Shown: positions 27,647 to 37,306, numbered from the stretch's first letter. The stretch: 64,000 nt of DNA from Microbacteriaceae bacterium (GCA_019639055.1 JAHBSP010000003.1:91719-155718); one strand, 5' to 3'. Notes: generated by a model from the letters alone, not told the origin. Made by a program: numbers and translations.

Positions 27647-28873
27647 GTGGCTAAACTCCCAGATTACGATGCAGTAGTTGCTGCCGAGAGCCGGATTTCC
27701 CCATCAGTAAAACGAACACCGGTTCTTACTGCGCAGTCTCTTTCTGGCATCACCGGTGTGACTATGTTCATTAAGTGCGAGAACCTACAGCGCACCGGCT
27801 CATATAAGCTTCGAGGCGCACTAAACCGGCTTTCGCAGTTGAGTGATGAGCAGCGCTCAAAAGGTGTGGTGGCTGCCTCAGCCGGTAATCATGCTCAAGG
27901 GGTAGCGCTGGCGGCTAAAGAACTCGGTATTCAGGCAACTATTTATATGCCTGTTGGTGCAGCCCTTCCAAAGATGCAGGCCACAAAAGGCTACGGTGCC
28001 AAGGTTGTGCTTGAGGGCATCGACTTCGATCGCACCCTAGAAGCTGCGCTGAAATTTGCCGACGAAACCGGTGCAATCTTCATCCCTCCTTTTGATCATT
28101 ACGACATCATTGCAGGGCAGGGAACTGTTGGCTTAGAGATATTGGAACAGATTGACGACTTCGATTATGTGCTGGTTCCGGTCGGTGGTGGAGGGCTAAT
28201 TTCCGGTATCGCAACCGCAATAAAAGCAAAAAAACCCGGGGTAAAAATTATTGGTGTGCAATCAGGCAGTGTGGATGTCTTTGCTCGCTCATTCAAATCG
28301 AAAAAGCGGCTATCACAAGAAATCAGACCGACAATCGCCGACGGTATTGCGGTTGGGCATCCGGGTGAACTTACTTTTGAAGCTGTGTGTGATTTAGTTG
28401 ATGATTTTGTCACCGTCACTGAGGATGAAATTGCTGAAGCAATTCTGCTTACTCTTGAGCGGAGCAAGATTTTGGTAGAACCGGCCGGTGCTGTCGGGTT
28501 TGCGGCACTTCTTTCTGGAAAGTTGGAAGGCATCGTTGAAAAAGGCAGCCGAGTTGTTGTGGTTGCCACCGGTGGTAACATCGATCCGCTTCTACTTCAG
28601 CGCGTGGTTAGCCACGGTTTAGAGACTGCAGGTCGCTATCTGAAACTGCGTATTCCTTTGCCCGATCTTCCCGGGCAACTTGCCGAGACTTCAAAAATTG
28701 TGGCGCAAGCGAACGGCAATGTGGTTGAGGTGCAACACACGAGGCACGGTTCCGGTCTACAAATCTCCGATGTTGAACTCGAACTCCATATTGAAACCCG
28801 TGGTCCTGAGCATGCAGAGAATGTTATGCAGGCACTTCGCGATCACGGATACAACCCGAAAGTTGTGGCCTAA
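27647..28873 (+). CDS. ilvA: Threonine ammonia-lyase
   Basis: PLP enzyme converting threonine to 2-oxobutyrate, the first step to isoleucine. It has 408 residues: PLP lysine in GSYKLRGA (Lys54), SAGNHAQGVA, the glycine loop PVGGGGLISGIA near 178, and a C-terminal ACT-like domain (YLKLRIPLPDLPGQLAETSKIVAQANGN). A single ACT-type domain fits the TdcB/short IlvA form common in actinobacteria. The last 4 bases overlap greA on the other strand. Confidence 0.92.
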   Translation: MAKLPDYDAVVAAESRISPSVKRTPVLTAQSLSGITGVTMFIKCENLQRTGSYKLRGALNRLSQLSDEQRSKGVVAASAGNHAQGVALAAKELGIQATIYMPVGAALPKMQATKGYGAKVVLEGIDFDRTLEAALKFADETGAIFIPPFDHYDIIAGQGTVGLEILEQIDDFDYVLVPVGGGGLISGIATAIKAKKPGVKIIGVQSGSVDVFARSFKSKKRLSQEIRPTIADGIAVGHPGELTFEAVCDLVDDFVTVTEDEIAEAILLTLERSKILVEPAGAVGFAALLSGKLEGIVEKGSRVVVVATGGNIDPLLLQRVVSHGLETAGRYLKLRIPLPDLPGQLAETSKIVAQANGNVVEVQHTRHGSGLQISDVELELHIETRGPEHAENVMQALRDHGYNPKVVA

Positions 28874-29349
28874 GCCTCGAAAGCTTCAACTTCGAGGATT
28901 TTTACCTTAATGGTTTTCCCAGTCGGTGTGGTGTATTCCACGGTTGCGCCAGCTACGGCACCAATTACCGCCTTACCTATTGGTGATTGCTCGCTGTAAG
29001 CTTCAATTTCAGTGTCTGCAGCGATTTCACGACTACCCACTACGAACTTCTCAACATCGCCAAAAATCTCTGCTGTGACCACACTGCCGGGGCGGATTGT
29101 GCCATCATTTTCTGCAGCAACACCGACGACAGCGTTTTCGAGCATTTCAGTGAGGTGGCGGATGCGCGCCTCCATTTTTCCTTGCTCTTCTTTGGCCGCG
29201 TGGTAGCCGCCATTCTCTTTCAGGTCGCCCTCCGCGCGAGCGATTTCGATGCGTTTGGCAATATCAACACGACCGGTTGTACTCAGATGTTCGAGCTCTG
29301 ATTTTAATCGGCCGTATGCGGCTTCGGTTAACCAAGTTGATTCAGACAC
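28870..29349 (-). CDS. greA: Transcription elongation factor GreA
   Basis: Rescues backtracked RNA polymerase by stimulating transcript cleavage. The N-terminal coiled coil is WLTEAAYGRLKSELEHL...RIEIARAEGDLKENGGYHAAKEEQGKMEARI, with acidic residues at the tip. The C-terminal FKBP-like domain carries EQSPIGKAVIGAVAG. A TTG at 29355 would add two residues, but the GTG at 29349 is preceded by a -10 TAGGGT at 7 bases, so a leaderless 159-residue form is preferred. Confidence 0.93.
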   Translation of the reverse strand: MSESTWLTEAAYGRLKSELEHLSTTGRVDIAKRIEIARAEGDLKENGGYHAAKEEQGKMEARIRHLTEMLENAVVGVAAENDGTIRPGSVVTAEIFGDVEKFVVGSREIAADTEIEAYSEQSPIGKAVIGAVAGATVEYTTPTGKTIKVKILEVEAFEA

Positions 29350-29359
29350 AGCCAATACC

Positions 29360-29767
29360 CTATGGCAGCCAGCAGCTGGAAATCAAGCCGCTAGCGCCAC
29401 TTTCAGTAGTATTTATCGGAACTGTTACCGACTGGGACCAGACGTTAACAGCATCAAAGTCGACAATCTTCCACCCCACGACGCCTTTGCCGGCGCTCTG
29501 CACCTCAATTGCACACTGGTATTTGGTGCCGGGTGGAGCATCCGCGAGCAAATCGACAGTGAATTGAGTCTGGCTATCAACACGCATATTTATCACTTGC
29601 ACATTGATTGAGGATGCCGCATTCCAGTTTTGGAAGATAACGAAGAGCCCAAAACCCACAGCAAAAAGTGCCCCAAAAATCCAGGCAGCCAGCTTTATGT
29701 TCTTTTTAGAGCTTTCGGTAGAACCATAACGATCCGCGATTAGACTGGTGTCGTTATGTTTATTCAT
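29360..29767 (-). CDS. DUF4307 domain-containing membrane protein
   Basis: 135 residues: a short cytoplasmic N-terminus (LIADRYGSTESSKK), one membrane helix near residues 28-47 (AAWIFGALFAVGFGLFVIF), and an extracytoplasmic beta-rich domain with two cysteines (TKYQCAIEVQ and ISSCWLP). This matches DUF4307, widespread in actinobacteria and commonly found next to greA. Function unknown. TAAGCT at 29774-29779 ends 6 bases before the ATG, so it is probably leaderless. Confidence 0.82.
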   Translation of the reverse strand: MNKHNDTSLIADRYGSTESSKKNIKLAAWIFGALFAVGFGLFVIFQNWNAASSINVQVINMRVDSQTQFTVDLLADAPPGTKYQCAIEVQSAGKGVVGWKIVDFDAVNVWSQSVTVPINTTESGASGLISSCWLP

Positions 29768-30001
29768 GTTTCTAGCTTAATCGCTGCGGTCACTCCAACT
29801 CCAACCACACCGCCTGATGACCAGGTAACACCGGGCTGGTTGGGATTTGTAGTAACTGGACTGGTTGCTCTTCTAGTTATTTTGTTGATTTTCGACATGA
29901 CTAGGCGTCTAAGGCGCGTGCGCTACCGCGCTGAAATTAATGCCAAACTCGACGCTGAAGAGCGTGGAGAGTTCACCGAAACTGACCCCGAACAGGATTA
30001 G
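29756..30001 (+). CDS. Small single-pass membrane protein of unknown function
   Basis: 81 residues: a short Thr/Pro-rich N-terminus, one strong membrane helix near 29-47 (LGFVVTGLVALLVILLIFDM), and a charged cytoplasmic tail (RRLRRVRYRAEINAKLDAEE). Its start codon overlaps the start of the DUF4307 gene on the other strand by 12 bases. The composition and tail resemble small proteins found at this place in other actinobacteria, but no named family is recognised. Confidence 0.65.
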   Translation: MFIHVSSLIAAVTPTPTTPPDDQVTPGWLGFVVTGLVALLVILLIFDMTRRLRRVRYRAEINAKLDAEERGEFTETDPEQD

Positions 30002-30012
30002 TCATACCTGAT

Positions 30013-30699
30013 TTAGAGCGGGTATGCCGGGTTCAGGCAGATAAGTAACGCAGCAGTCCAGTGGCACAAGAATGCCAGAGTGGTGAGGGCGTGAAATATT
30101 TCGTGGAAACCGAAATTCTTTGGTGAAGGGTTAGGCCATTTGGTGCCGTAAATGATCGCGCCAATTGTGTAGAGAACCCCACCTACAATCATCAGCACAA
30201 CCATTGCCACGTTCACCTGGGCGAAGTCTGCAAGATACCAAACAGCAGCCCATCCGAGCACAACATAAAGTGGCACATAAACCCAACGCGGGGCATGGAT
30301 CCAAAATACTTGAAACAGGATGCCCAAAATCGTTAGTGACCAAACCAGAATCAATAGGAATAGTCCCTTATCTAGCGGAAGCGCGAGCAGTGACATCGGT
30401 GTGTATGTTCCTGCAATCAGCACGAAAATATTTGCGTGATCTAGTCGCTTGAGTGCAAGTTTTACATTCTCAGACCAGTTGAAACGATGGTAGAGGGCAC
30501 TGACTCCAAAGAGCAGTAGTGATGAGAACATAAAGATAGCTGCAGCCATTTTTGCGACCCAGCCATTAGCTAAAACTATAAGCACCACCCCAGCCGCAAT
30601 CGCAACTGGAAATGTGCCCGCGTGTATCCAGCCACGCCAGGTTGGTTTCACTGGTGTCGGTTCAGGTTCGAGATGATTTTCTAGGTCAGTTATAGCCAC
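30013..30699 (-). CDS. Hemolysin III / PAQR-family membrane protein
   Basis: Seven-helix membrane protein of the YqfA/HlyIII (PAQR) family. Visible motifs are WRGWIHAGTFPVAI, FGVSALYHRFNWS with conserved S-x3-H, LKRLDHANIFVLIAGTYTPM with the Asp-His pair, and the C-terminal FGFHEIFHALTTLAFLCHW with two His. These His and Asp residues bind zinc in the family. Of two in-frame GTG starts, 30699 is preferred because TAAACT at 30706-30711 lies 6 bases upstream; the other would add two residues. Confidence 0.87.
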   Translation of the reverse strand: MAITDLENHLEPEPTPVKPTWRGWIHAGTFPVAIAAGVVLIVLANGWVAKMAAAIFMFSSLLLFGVSALYHRFNWSENVKLALKRLDHANIFVLIAGTYTPMSLLALPLDKGLFLLILVWSLTILGILFQVFWIHAPRWVYVPLYVVLGWAAVWYLADFAQVNVAMVVLMIVGGVLYTIGAIIYGTKWPNPSPKNFGFHEIFHALTTLAFLCHWTAALLICLNPAYPL

Positions 30700-30727
30700 A
30701 CTCACAGTTTATGGGAGTGCTGGGTAG

Positions 30728-30733
30728 TAGGTT
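30728..30733 (+). promoter_or_regulatory. -10 hexamer of a probable leaderless promoter for uppS
   Basis: TAGGTT ends 6 bases before the GTG start at 30740. Confidence 0.4.
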
Positions 30734-30739
30734 AATTAT

Positions 30740-31510
30740 GTGCTTCAACTTTTTACTAAACCGCTATACAGCACGTATGCGAAGGCGCTACGTAAGCGGC
30801 TTAAGGGGGCGAAACTTCCTCACCACGTGGGGATGATTATCGACGGAAATCGGCGCTGGGCAAAGCTGGGTGGTTTTACACCGGTTCACGGACATCGTGC
30901 TGGGGCTGCGAAACTGCTCGAGTTTTTGAAATGGTGCGACAGTCTTGGAGTTAGAGTTGTCACCCTGTATCTGCTCTCAAACGATAATCTCAGTAATCGC
31001 ACCGGTAAGGAACTTTCAGACCTACAGCAGGTTATTGCCGATTTAGCGGATTCGGTGGCTTCAGAGGGCACTTGGAAGGTGCAGCGGGTGGGTAATGCAG
31101 AAAGCACAGACTCAAATCTCAACCAGAGATTAGCCGATGCCCAAAACCAGACCGCAGGTAACACCGGAATGCACATAAACATGGCTGTGGGTTATGGCGG
31201 TAGGCACGAAATTGTGGATGCAGTGCGTGCGGTCCTGAGTGAAGCTGCGGCGGGAGGCAAGACCCTAGAAGAACTTAGCCGCAATTTTGAACCGGAACTT
31301 TTGAGTGAAAAGCTCTACACATCCGGACAACCTGATCCAGACCTAATTATTCGCACCTCCGGTGAACAGCGACTGAGTGATTTTATGCTCTGGCAGAGCG
31401 CGCACAGCGAGTTCTACTTCATGGAAGCTCTTGGCCCAGCGATGCGTGAGATTGACTTCTTGCGTGCGGTTCGTGATTATTCCAGAAGGCAAAGACGTTA
31501 CGGCGCATAA
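30740..31510 (+). CDS. uppS: Isoprenyl transferase (undecaprenyl/decaprenyl diphosphate synthase)
   Basis: Cis-prenyltransferase making the lipid carrier for cell-wall synthesis. It has 256 residues: HVGMIIDGNRRWAK with catalytic Asp35, VTLYLLSNDNLSNR, MAVGYGGRHEIVDAV, and PDLIIRTSGEQRLSDFMLWQSAHSEFYF with the pyrophosphate-binding arginines. Chain length cannot be decided from sequence. The MEP-pathway genes ispE and ispH in this window supply its substrate. Confidence 0.94.
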   Translation: MLQLFTKPLYSTYAKALRKRLKGAKLPHHVGMIIDGNRRWAKLGGFTPVHGHRAGAAKLLEFLKWCDSLGVRVVTLYLLSNDNLSNRTGKELSDLQQVIADLADSVASEGTWKVQRVGNAESTDSNLNQRLADAQNQTAGNTGMHINMAVGYGGRHEIVDAVRAVLSEAAAGGKTLEELSRNFEPELLSEKLYTSGQPDPDLIIRTSGEQRLSDFMLWQSAHSEFYFMEALGPAMREIDFLRAVRDYSRRQRRYGA

Positions 31511-31518
31511 CCCAATTT

Positions 31519-31570
31519 TTGACACTCCGTTAGGCATTCTTGTATTCCTGAAGTTCGGGTTTAACTTCAG
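31519..31570 (+). promoter_or_regulatory. Promoter and dyad before the PhoH gene
   Basis: A consensus -35 TTGACA at 31519-31524 is followed 18 bases later by TATTCC. Just downstream, CTGAAGTT (31548-31555) and AACTTCAG (31563-31570) form a perfect 8-base inverted repeat around the expected transcription start, suggesting an operator or 5' hairpin. Confidence 0.45.
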
Positions 31571-31594
31571 TGTTAAGACGAAAAGGGAGCGCAT

Positions 31595-32938
31595 GTGACC
31601 TCTAAGCCAAAGAGTAAGACTCAAAACATAACTGAAAATGCCCTAAAACTAAGGACCTATGTGCTTGACACATCGGTCCTTTTGTCTGATCCGAACGCAA
31701 TGTTCCGGTTCGCCGAGCATGCGGTTGTGCTTCCAGTGGTGGTTATTACCGAGCTAGAGGCTAAGCGGCACGACCCTGAACTTGGCTATTTCGCTAGGAA
31801 GGCGTTGCGCAATCTGGATGATTTGCGTATCGAGCACGAGCGACTCGATTTTCCGATAGCAGTGGGTAAAGAGGGTGGCTCGATTCGGGTTGAGCTCAAT
31901 CACTCAAACCAGTCGATTCTGCCAAGCGGAATGCAGACGGGCGACAATGATTCACGCATCCTCGCTGTGGCAGCAAATCTTGCCAATGACGGAATGGATG
32001 TTGTGGTCGTCACCAAAGACCTTCCACTCCGCGTGCGCGCCTCCGCAATTGGCCTAGCTGCCGAGGAGTATCGCGCAGAGCAGGTGGTTGATTCCGGGTA
32101 TACAGGCTTAGCAAATATTGATCTCTCCGCTACTCAGATTTCAAAACTCTATGAGGATGAGGTGCTGCAAAGTGCTGAAGCCAGAGAACTGCCTATAAAC
32201 ACTTCGGTAATTCTTCACTCGGAGCGAGGTAGCGCGCTCGCGAGAGTGGGCGAAAAGAGTACTTTGAAACTCGTTCGCGGGGATCGTGAAGTTTTTGGAC
32301 TCCACGGTAGAAGTGCAGAGCAGCGCTTAGCAATCGACCTGCTGATGGATGAGGCTATCGGAATTGTTTCGCTAGGGGGCCGGGCTGGTACCGGTAAGAG
32401 TGCGCTCGCTCTCTGTGCAGGGCTGGAAGCGGTATTGGAACGAAAGGCCCATAAGCGCATCCTAGTTTTCAGGCCAATTTATGCGGTTGGTGGTCAAGAA
32501 CTTGGTTATCTTCCAGGGGATGCTGCCGAGAAGATGAATCCATGGGCGCAGGCAGTCCACGACACTCTCGGTGCTTTGGTATCGCAAAATGTTCTCGACG
32601 AGGTTTTTGAGCGCGGGATGCTGGAAGTGCTTCCGCTTACACACATCCGCGGCCGTTCCCTCCATGATTCCTTTGTAATTGTGGATGAGGCGCAGTCGTT
32701 GGAGCGGAATGTGTTGCTTACTGTGCTTAGCCGTATCGGACAGAACTCGAAGGTGGTACTAACTCACGATGTTGCTCAACGCGATAATCTGCGAGTTGGT
32801 CGCTACGACGGCGTTGCCAGCGTGATTGAGTCGTTGAAGGGGCATCCGCTCTTTGCGCACATTACTCTTACAAGGTCGGAGCGAAGTGCCGTGGCGGCCC
32901 TGGTTACTGATCTTTTGGAGCGCGAATCCCTAACTTAG
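31595..32938 (+). CDS. PIN-domain PhoH family ATPase (PhoH2-type)
   Basis: 447 residues joining an N-terminal PIN RNase domain ([18 protein letters not shown]; acidic sites in VITELEAK and [12 protein letters not shown]) to a PhoH ATPase with Walker [17 protein letters not shown] and Walker [13 protein letters not shown]. The same fusion in mycobacteria (PhoH2) is an RNA-unwinding ribonuclease. GGGAG precedes the GTG start. It follows uppS after 84 bases, with its own promoter-like sequence. Confidence 0.9.
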   Translation: MTSKPKSKTQNITENALKLRTYVLDTSVLLSDPNAMFRFAEHAVVLPVVVITELEAKRHDPELGYFARKALRNLDDLRIEHERLDFPIAVGKEGGSIRVELNHSNQSILPSGMQTGDNDSRILAVAANLANDGMDVVVVTKDLPLRVRASAIGLAAEEYRAEQVVDSGYTGLANIDLSATQISKLYEDEVLQSAEARELPINTSVILHSERGSALARVGEKSTLKLVRGDREVFGLHGRSAEQRLAIDLLMDEAIGIVSLGGRAGTGKSALALCAGLEAVLERKAHKRILVFRPIYAVGGQELGYLPGDAAEKMNPWAQAVHDTLGALVSQNVLDEVFERGMLEVLPLTHIRGRSLHDSFVIVDEAQSLERNVLLTVLSRIGQNSKVVLTHDVAQRDNLRVGRYDGVASVIESLKGHPLFAHITLTRSERSAVAALVTDLLERESLT

Positions 32939-32991
32939 AAGTTTGCTAACCAAATGGTTGCGAGTTTAGAGCGAAGATAACACGCGATACT

Positions 32992-33015
32992 AGTTATAGT
33001 AGTGCTATAATAACT
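32992..33015 (+). promoter_or_regulatory. Operator-like dyad overlapping the GntR-gene promoter
   Basis: AGTTATAG at 32992-32999 mirrors CTAT(AA)TAACT at 33005-33015. The -10 TATAAT (33006-33011) lies in the right arm and ends 6 bases before the GTG at 33018, so the transcript is probably leaderless and autorepressed. Confidence 0.5.
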
Positions 33016-33017
33016 AT

Positions 33018-33371
33018 GTGTTATTTGTTATTGATCCAACGGCAGCAGAGCCAATCTTTGAGCAACTGTTGCACCAAATCAGAGCGCAGGCGATGAGTGG
33101 GAAAATTGCTAAAGGCACAAGACTCCCAGCCGCAAAAGACCTGGCCGAAACTTTGGGGATTAACCTGCACACGGTGCTACACGCATATCGAGAATTAGCA
33201 GCTGAAGGAGTTATATCCCTGGGGCGGGGCAGAGGAGCGGTAGTGAATATTGATCCGTTACCGGAAGCAATCGGTAAAAAACTTGAAAATGTCGTCGCTC
33301 AGGCAAAAGCGGAAGGCATTGAACTTAACGCAATCATTAGCCTGACAAAAGAAATTTGGAGCGAAAAATGA
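33018..33371 (+). CDS. GntR-family transcriptional regulator, YtrA subfamily
   Basis: 117 residues, the short YtrA-type length. The winged helix is FEQLLHQIRAQAMSGKIAKGTRLPAAKDLAETLGINLHTVLHAYRELAAEGVISLGRGRGAVV, followed only by a short dimer helix. Such regulators repress adjacent membrane-protein operons. Here the next gene, a DUF1648 membrane protein, overlaps its stop in an ATGA junction, so both are one operon. Confidence 0.87.
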   Translation: MLFVIDPTAAEPIFEQLLHQIRAQAMSGKIAKGTRLPAAKDLAETLGINLHTVLHAYRELAAEGVISLGRGRGAVVNIDPLPEAIGKKLENVVAQAKAEGIELNAIISLTKEIWSEK

Positions 33372-34393
33372 AATATCAAACCCGAGTATTAGAAGGTAGC
33401 CCTAAACCACGCGGACCAAAATATGCGGTTGCGATAATTCCTGTCCTTATTAGCGCCCTGAGTGTGGCTATTTTTGCTTTCCTAATTTACGGATGGCTGC
33501 CACAGCTTCCCGAAAAAATTGCTACCCACTGGGGAATAGACGGGCGTCCCAATGACTTTCAAAGTCCCTGGTTCCTGGTTCTGCTTGTAAGTATCCTAAT
33601 TCTGGTGTTTGTGATTATCGGCCTGGTTGTATCCTTCGGGGGAATTAAGCGAGATATTTTCTTCAAGCCTTTTGTTTGGACTAACGCCTTTGTGATTGGC
33701 ATGAGCATTTGGTTGAGCATCTCCATGGCCGGAAGTGTTTATGTGCAGCTAGACCGCGATCCATCCAGTGTTTGGGTCACAGAAACTCTCCCCTGGATGG
33801 GCTATGGCGCGGTTGCTGGTTTAGTGCTTGCGCTTATTTACGGGTTCGCTACCGTGCGTTTTACTGATGAGTACACAAGAGCACCCAGCACCTCACCGTT
33901 GCTTCCAATTGCGGAGAATGCTCACGGATTCTGGGTTACTAGACTCTCAGCACCCGCTTTTTTCCGCTGGTTCATTTACCTAACGCTTCTGGCAATCTTC
34001 GTATTAGCGCTCTTCCTACTGTGGGAAGTATGGGTAAGTATCGTTCTGCTGGTGACCGGATTGGTCGTGGTGGCAGGTGCGCTAACACTTAGCTGGAGCA
34101 TAGTGATTAGTGAAAAAGGTTTTACCGCAATTAGCTCCCTCGGGGTCTGGCGCATAAACATCCCAATTGAAAAAATTGTCAGTGCCAGCGTGGCAGATAT
34201 TGAGCCCTTTACCGATTTTGGCGGTTATGGACTGCGATTAAACCCCACAATGAGCATGTTCGGAATCGTGCTTCGAAAAGGGGATGCGCTAATCATCGAA
34301 CGCAGTGACAAAAAGCGTTCTTTTGTGGTCACCGTGGACGATGCCGAAACTGGCGCGGGCCTCCTAAATGCCTACGTTGCTCGCAATCGCTAG
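33368..34393 (+). CDS. DUF1648-containing membrane protein
   Basis: 341 residues from the ATG at 33368, which overlaps the regulator's TGA and follows GGAG by 8 bases; a TTG 12 bases earlier is less likely. The N-terminal helix is followed by [22 protein letters not shown], the DUF1648 core. Further membrane segments lie near residues 68-88, 102-120, 136-154 and 197-240. A C-terminal beta-rich domain resembles a PH-like fold. Function unknown; pairing with a YtrA regulator suggests envelope-stress or export control. Confidence 0.8.
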   Translation: MKYQTRVLEGSPKPRGPKYAVAIIPVLISALSVAIFAFLIYGWLPQLPEKIATHWGIDGRPNDFQSPWFLVLLVSILILVFVIIGLVVSFGGIKRDIFFKPFVWTNAFVIGMSIWLSISMAGSVYVQLDRDPSSVWVTETLPWMGYGAVAGLVLALIYGFATVRFTDEYTRAPSTSPLLPIAENAHGFWVTRLSAPAFFRWFIYLTLLAIFVLALFLLWEVWVSIVLLVTGLVVVAGALTLSWSIVISEKGFTAISSLGVWRINIPIEKIVSASVADIEPFTDFGGYGLRLNPTMSMFGIVLRKGDALIIERSDKKRSFVVTVDDAETGAGLLNAYVARNR

Positions 34394-35784
34394 AGATTTG
34401 GGGAAGTCATCTTCAGCACATCAAGCACTGAATCTAGCTGCTCCTCGGTGATTTCACCGCGCTCTACAAAGCCGAGATCAATCACTGCCTCACGAATTGT
34501 GATTCCCTTAGCTACCGAATGCTTCGCAATTTTCGCTGCAGCCTCGTAACCGATGATTCGGTTTAGCGGAGTCACGATAGAAGGTGAAGACTCTGCCAGT
34601 GCGCGGCTTCGCTCAATGTTTGCTTCCAGTCCGTCGACGGTCTTGTCTGCAAGAACCTTTACCGAGTTGCTGAGTAGCCGGATTGATTCAAGGAGCGCAG
34701 TGCCCATTACTGGAATTGCGACGTTTAGTTCAAACGAGCCAGATGCGCCAGCCCAAGCGATTGTGGCATCGTTTCCGATCACCCTGGCAGCCACCATCAG
34801 CACTGCCTCTGGAACTACCGGGTTAACCTTGCCGGGCATAATCGATGAGCCAGGTTGTAAGTCAGGAATATGAATCTCGGCAAGTCCGGTGTTTGGCCCT
34901 GAACCCATCCAACGCAGGTCATTGTTGATCTTGGTAAGGCTCACAGCGATTGTGCGAAGCGCGCCGGATGCCTCGACTAGGCCGTCACGGTTAGCCTGCG
35001 CCTCAAAGTGGTCGAGTGCTTCAGTGATAGGTAGCCCAGCATTCGCTGCTAACTCCGCAATTACCGCCTGGGGGAAACCGTTAGGGGTGTTGATGCCGGT
35101 GCCAACTGCGGTACCACCGAGTGGTACTTCGGCAACTCTGGAAAGGGTAGCTTCTACGCGCTCAATTCCGAGGCGAATCTGGCGAGCATAGCCACCAAAT
35201 TCCTGCCCAAGAGTAACCGGTGTGGCATCCATTAGGTGAGTACGACCACTCTTGACCGCCTTAGCCCACAGCTTGGCTTTCGATTCAAGAGACTTTGCAA
35301 GATGATCTAGTGCCGGAATTAATTCTTTGATGAGCGCTTCGGTAACTGCCACGTGTACGGAGGTTGGGAAGACATCGTTTGATGACTGGGAAGCGTTTAC
35401 ATGATCGTTTGGGTGCACCTTTGCACCAAGTTTTTCAGTTGCGAGGTTAGCAAGAACCTCGTTCATGTTCATGTTAGATGAGGTTCCCGAACCGGTCTGG
35501 TACACATCCACGGGGAACTGGTCAAGGTGCTTGCCTGAAATGATTTCTTCGGCAGCCCAAACGATAGCGTCAGCTACAGGTTGTTCTAGGATTCCAAGTT
35601 TCGCGTTAGCTATAGCAGCAGCCCGCTTGATTCGCGCCAGGGCGATGATTTGCCCATCCTCTAGTCCACTACCTGAAATTGGAAAGTTCTCGACTGCACG
35701 CTGGGTTTGTGCGCTGTATAGGGCATTGATTGGTACTTTGACCTCGCCCATAGTGTCGTGCTCAATACGGAACTGCTCGCTCAA
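34390..35784 (-). CDS. fumC: Fumarate hydratase, class II
   Basis: TCA-cycle enzyme interconverting fumarate and malate. It has 464 residues: [46 protein letters not shown], and the family signature [12 protein letters not shown]. The upstream gene on the same strand is a carbonic anhydrase. Its 3' end overlaps the DUF1648 gene by 4 bases, convergently. Confidence 0.95.
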   Translation of the reverse strand: MSEQFRIEHDTMGEVKVPINALYSAQTQRAVENFPISGSGLEDGQIIALARIKRAAAIANAKLGILEQPVADAIVWAAEEIISGKHLDQFPVDVYQTGSGTSSNMNMNEVLANLATEKLGAKVHPNDHVNASQSSNDVFPTSVHVAVTEALIKELIPALDHLAKSLESKAKLWAKAVKSGRTHLMDATPVTLGQEFGGYARQIRLGIERVEATLSRVAEVPLGGTAVGTGINTPNGFPQAVIAELAANAGLPITEALDHFEAQANRDGLVEASGALRTIAVSLTKINNDLRWMGSGPNTGLAEIHIPDLQPGSSIMPGKVNPVVPEAVLMVAARVIGNDATIAWAGASGSFELNVAIPVMGTALLESIRLLSNSVKVLADKTVDGLEANIERSRALAESSPSIVTPLNRIIGYEAAAKIAKHSVAKGITIREAVIDLGFVERGEITEEQLDSVLDVLKMTSPNL

Positions 35785-35802
35785 CTTTTTCTCCTTGTGG
35801 GT

Positions 35803-36459
35803 CTAAGCGTTACTGCCTTCATCTCCAATGTTACCCAGAACAAAGTCGGGAATAACTAGGCCTTCACCAAGTCGGTAGTTAGCACCCACAATTGCGAGCC
35901 TACGTGCTGCAACTTCTTGGGCAACCATTTCCGACTTTTGTAAAATCTCTTTCACTGAATTGCGCAAATGTTCCTTACCAATCTGGGAGGCATCCATTTC
36001 TCCGGTCTTATCCTGCACGGCCTTTACAGCCGGAAGAATCGGACCAATAATCGAGCGAGAGTTGATTGAAGGCTCTGGAGGATTGGCCTGGGCTTGGTGT
36101 TTGATGGCTGCCGCAACCGCACCACATTCGTCATGACCGAGCACGACAATAAGTGGCACCTGTAACTCACCCACAGCGAATTCGATACTCCCCAGAACTG
36201 AGGTGGAAACAATCTGTCCGGCATTACGAATCACAAAAAGATCGCCTAAACCTAGGTCGAAAATTATTTCAGCAGCGAGGCGAGAATCTGAGCATCCGAA
36301 GAGGGCTGCTATTGGTCGCTGATTGTGGGCTAATTCATTGCGCCGCTCAATATCCTGGCGGGGATGATCAGGAGAGCCCGCGATAAAACGCAAGTTCCCT
36401 TCCTTCATTCTCTGCCAGGCAGCTTCAGGAGTGTATTCTTCAAGATCGGTTTCTGCCAT
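35803..36459 (-). CDS. Beta-class carbonic anhydrase
   Basis: Zinc enzyme interconverting CO2 and bicarbonate. It has 218 residues: first zinc Cys56 with the Asp/Arg dyad in CSDSR (56-60), FVIRNAGQI, and GHDECGAV supplying His109 and Cys112. Its start codon and the DUF4245 stop share one base, so they are coupled. Confidence 0.92.
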   Translation of the reverse strand: MAETDLEEYTPEAAWQRMKEGNLRFIAGSPDHPRQDIERRNELAHNQRPIAALFGCSDSRLAAEIIFDLGLGDLFVIRNAGQIVSTSVLGSIEFAVGELQVPLIVVLGHDECGAVAAAIKHQAQANPPEPSINSRSIIGPILPAVKAVQDKTGEMDASQIGKEHLRNSVKEILQKSEMVAQEVAARRLAIVGANYRLGEGLVIPDFVLGNIGDEGSNA

Positions 36460-37091
36460 TACTTCAGCACCTCTTTCGCGATAAATTCAAAATCTGCGTT
36501 TGCCGCATCTCCGTAAATGAGCACACGACTGTTTCCAATATCGCGTGAGATCACGAACTGGTAGTTTCCAGCCTCATCTGCTTTGTCGCGATAGTCGTAA
36601 AGTACCCAAGTGGTTCCACTCAGGTCGATTGATCCGGTGGGGAGGGCGCCGTCAAGGGTGCGAACTTCCCAAACATCTGTGCCGCCAATTCCCTGACGGA
36701 TACCTATAAAAGTTTCTGAGCTGGTAACAAAGCCGAGTTGCCAGACATCCACCTCATCAGCATTACCGACCTTCAATCTGGCGTTGTTCGAGTACCAATC
36801 CGTTGGGATGTCTGGAACAAGTAGCGGAGTAGATAATGCCGGTTGTTCGGTCGCAGCAATTGCTTTGTAGTCAACCTGGGGAACCAGATTCCCTTGCGGC
36901 CGCACGACCACGAAAACTAGCAAGAGCATCACGCCAACAGATGCAAGCAGAGCAAGAACTAGATTGATATAGGTTTGCCTCTGGCTGCGGCGAATCTTGT
37001 TGCGAAGTTTATATGCCGCTAACTCTTCCTGGTTTTGAGGTTCTTTCTCTAGCTCTTCAGGAATTATTGAAGTGTTTTCAGGCTGCGGCAC
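36459..37091 (-). CDS. DUF4245 domain-containing membrane protein
   Basis: 210 residues: a charged N-terminus, one membrane helix near 42-64 (LVLALLASVGVMLLLVFVVV), then an extracytoplasmic domain with WYSNNARL, WQLGFVTSSETFIGIRQG and WVLYDYRDKADEAGNYQFV. This matches the actinobacterial DUF4245 family, function unknown, usually located beside xseB/xseA and fumC/glpX as here. Confidence 0.83.
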   Translation of the reverse strand: MPQPENTSIIPEELEKEPQNQEELAAYKLRNKIRRSQRQTYINLVLALLASVGVMLLLVFVVVRPQGNLVPQVDYKAIAATEQPALSTPLLVPDIPTDWYSNNARLKVGNADEVDVWQLGFVTSSETFIGIRQGIGGTDVWEVRTLDGALPTGSIDLSGTTWVLYDYRDKADEAGNYQFVISRDIGNSRVLIYGDAANADFEFIAKEVLK

Positions 37092-37306
37092 TATTCGGTA
37101 TGCTCCAAATTCGCTCTGGCCTGTTCAAGTCTCGACTTTGCTCCGCTAAGTAAATCTTCACAACGACGAGCCAATGCCTCACCTGTTTCCCATAGAGATA
37201 CCGACTCCTCAAGGGTGCTTGTGCCGGTTTCAAGCTTGGTGACAATCTCGGCCAGGGCATCCCTTGCGGCCTCGTAACTTAGTTGGCTAATCTCTTCTTG
37301 GTTCAT
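37091..37306 (-). CDS. xseB: Exodeoxyribonuclease VII small subunit
   Basis: 71 residues: LSYEAARDALAEIVTKLETGTSTLEESVSLWETGEALARRCEDLLSGAKSRLEQA is the full helical-hairpin domain of the XseB family. It forms the filament around XseA that degrades single-stranded DNA. It lies 17 bases after xseA, in the same operon. Confidence 0.93.
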   Translation of the reverse strand: MNQEEISQLSYEAARDALAEIVTKLETGTSTLEESVSLWETGEALARRCEDLLSGAKSRLEQARANLEHTE

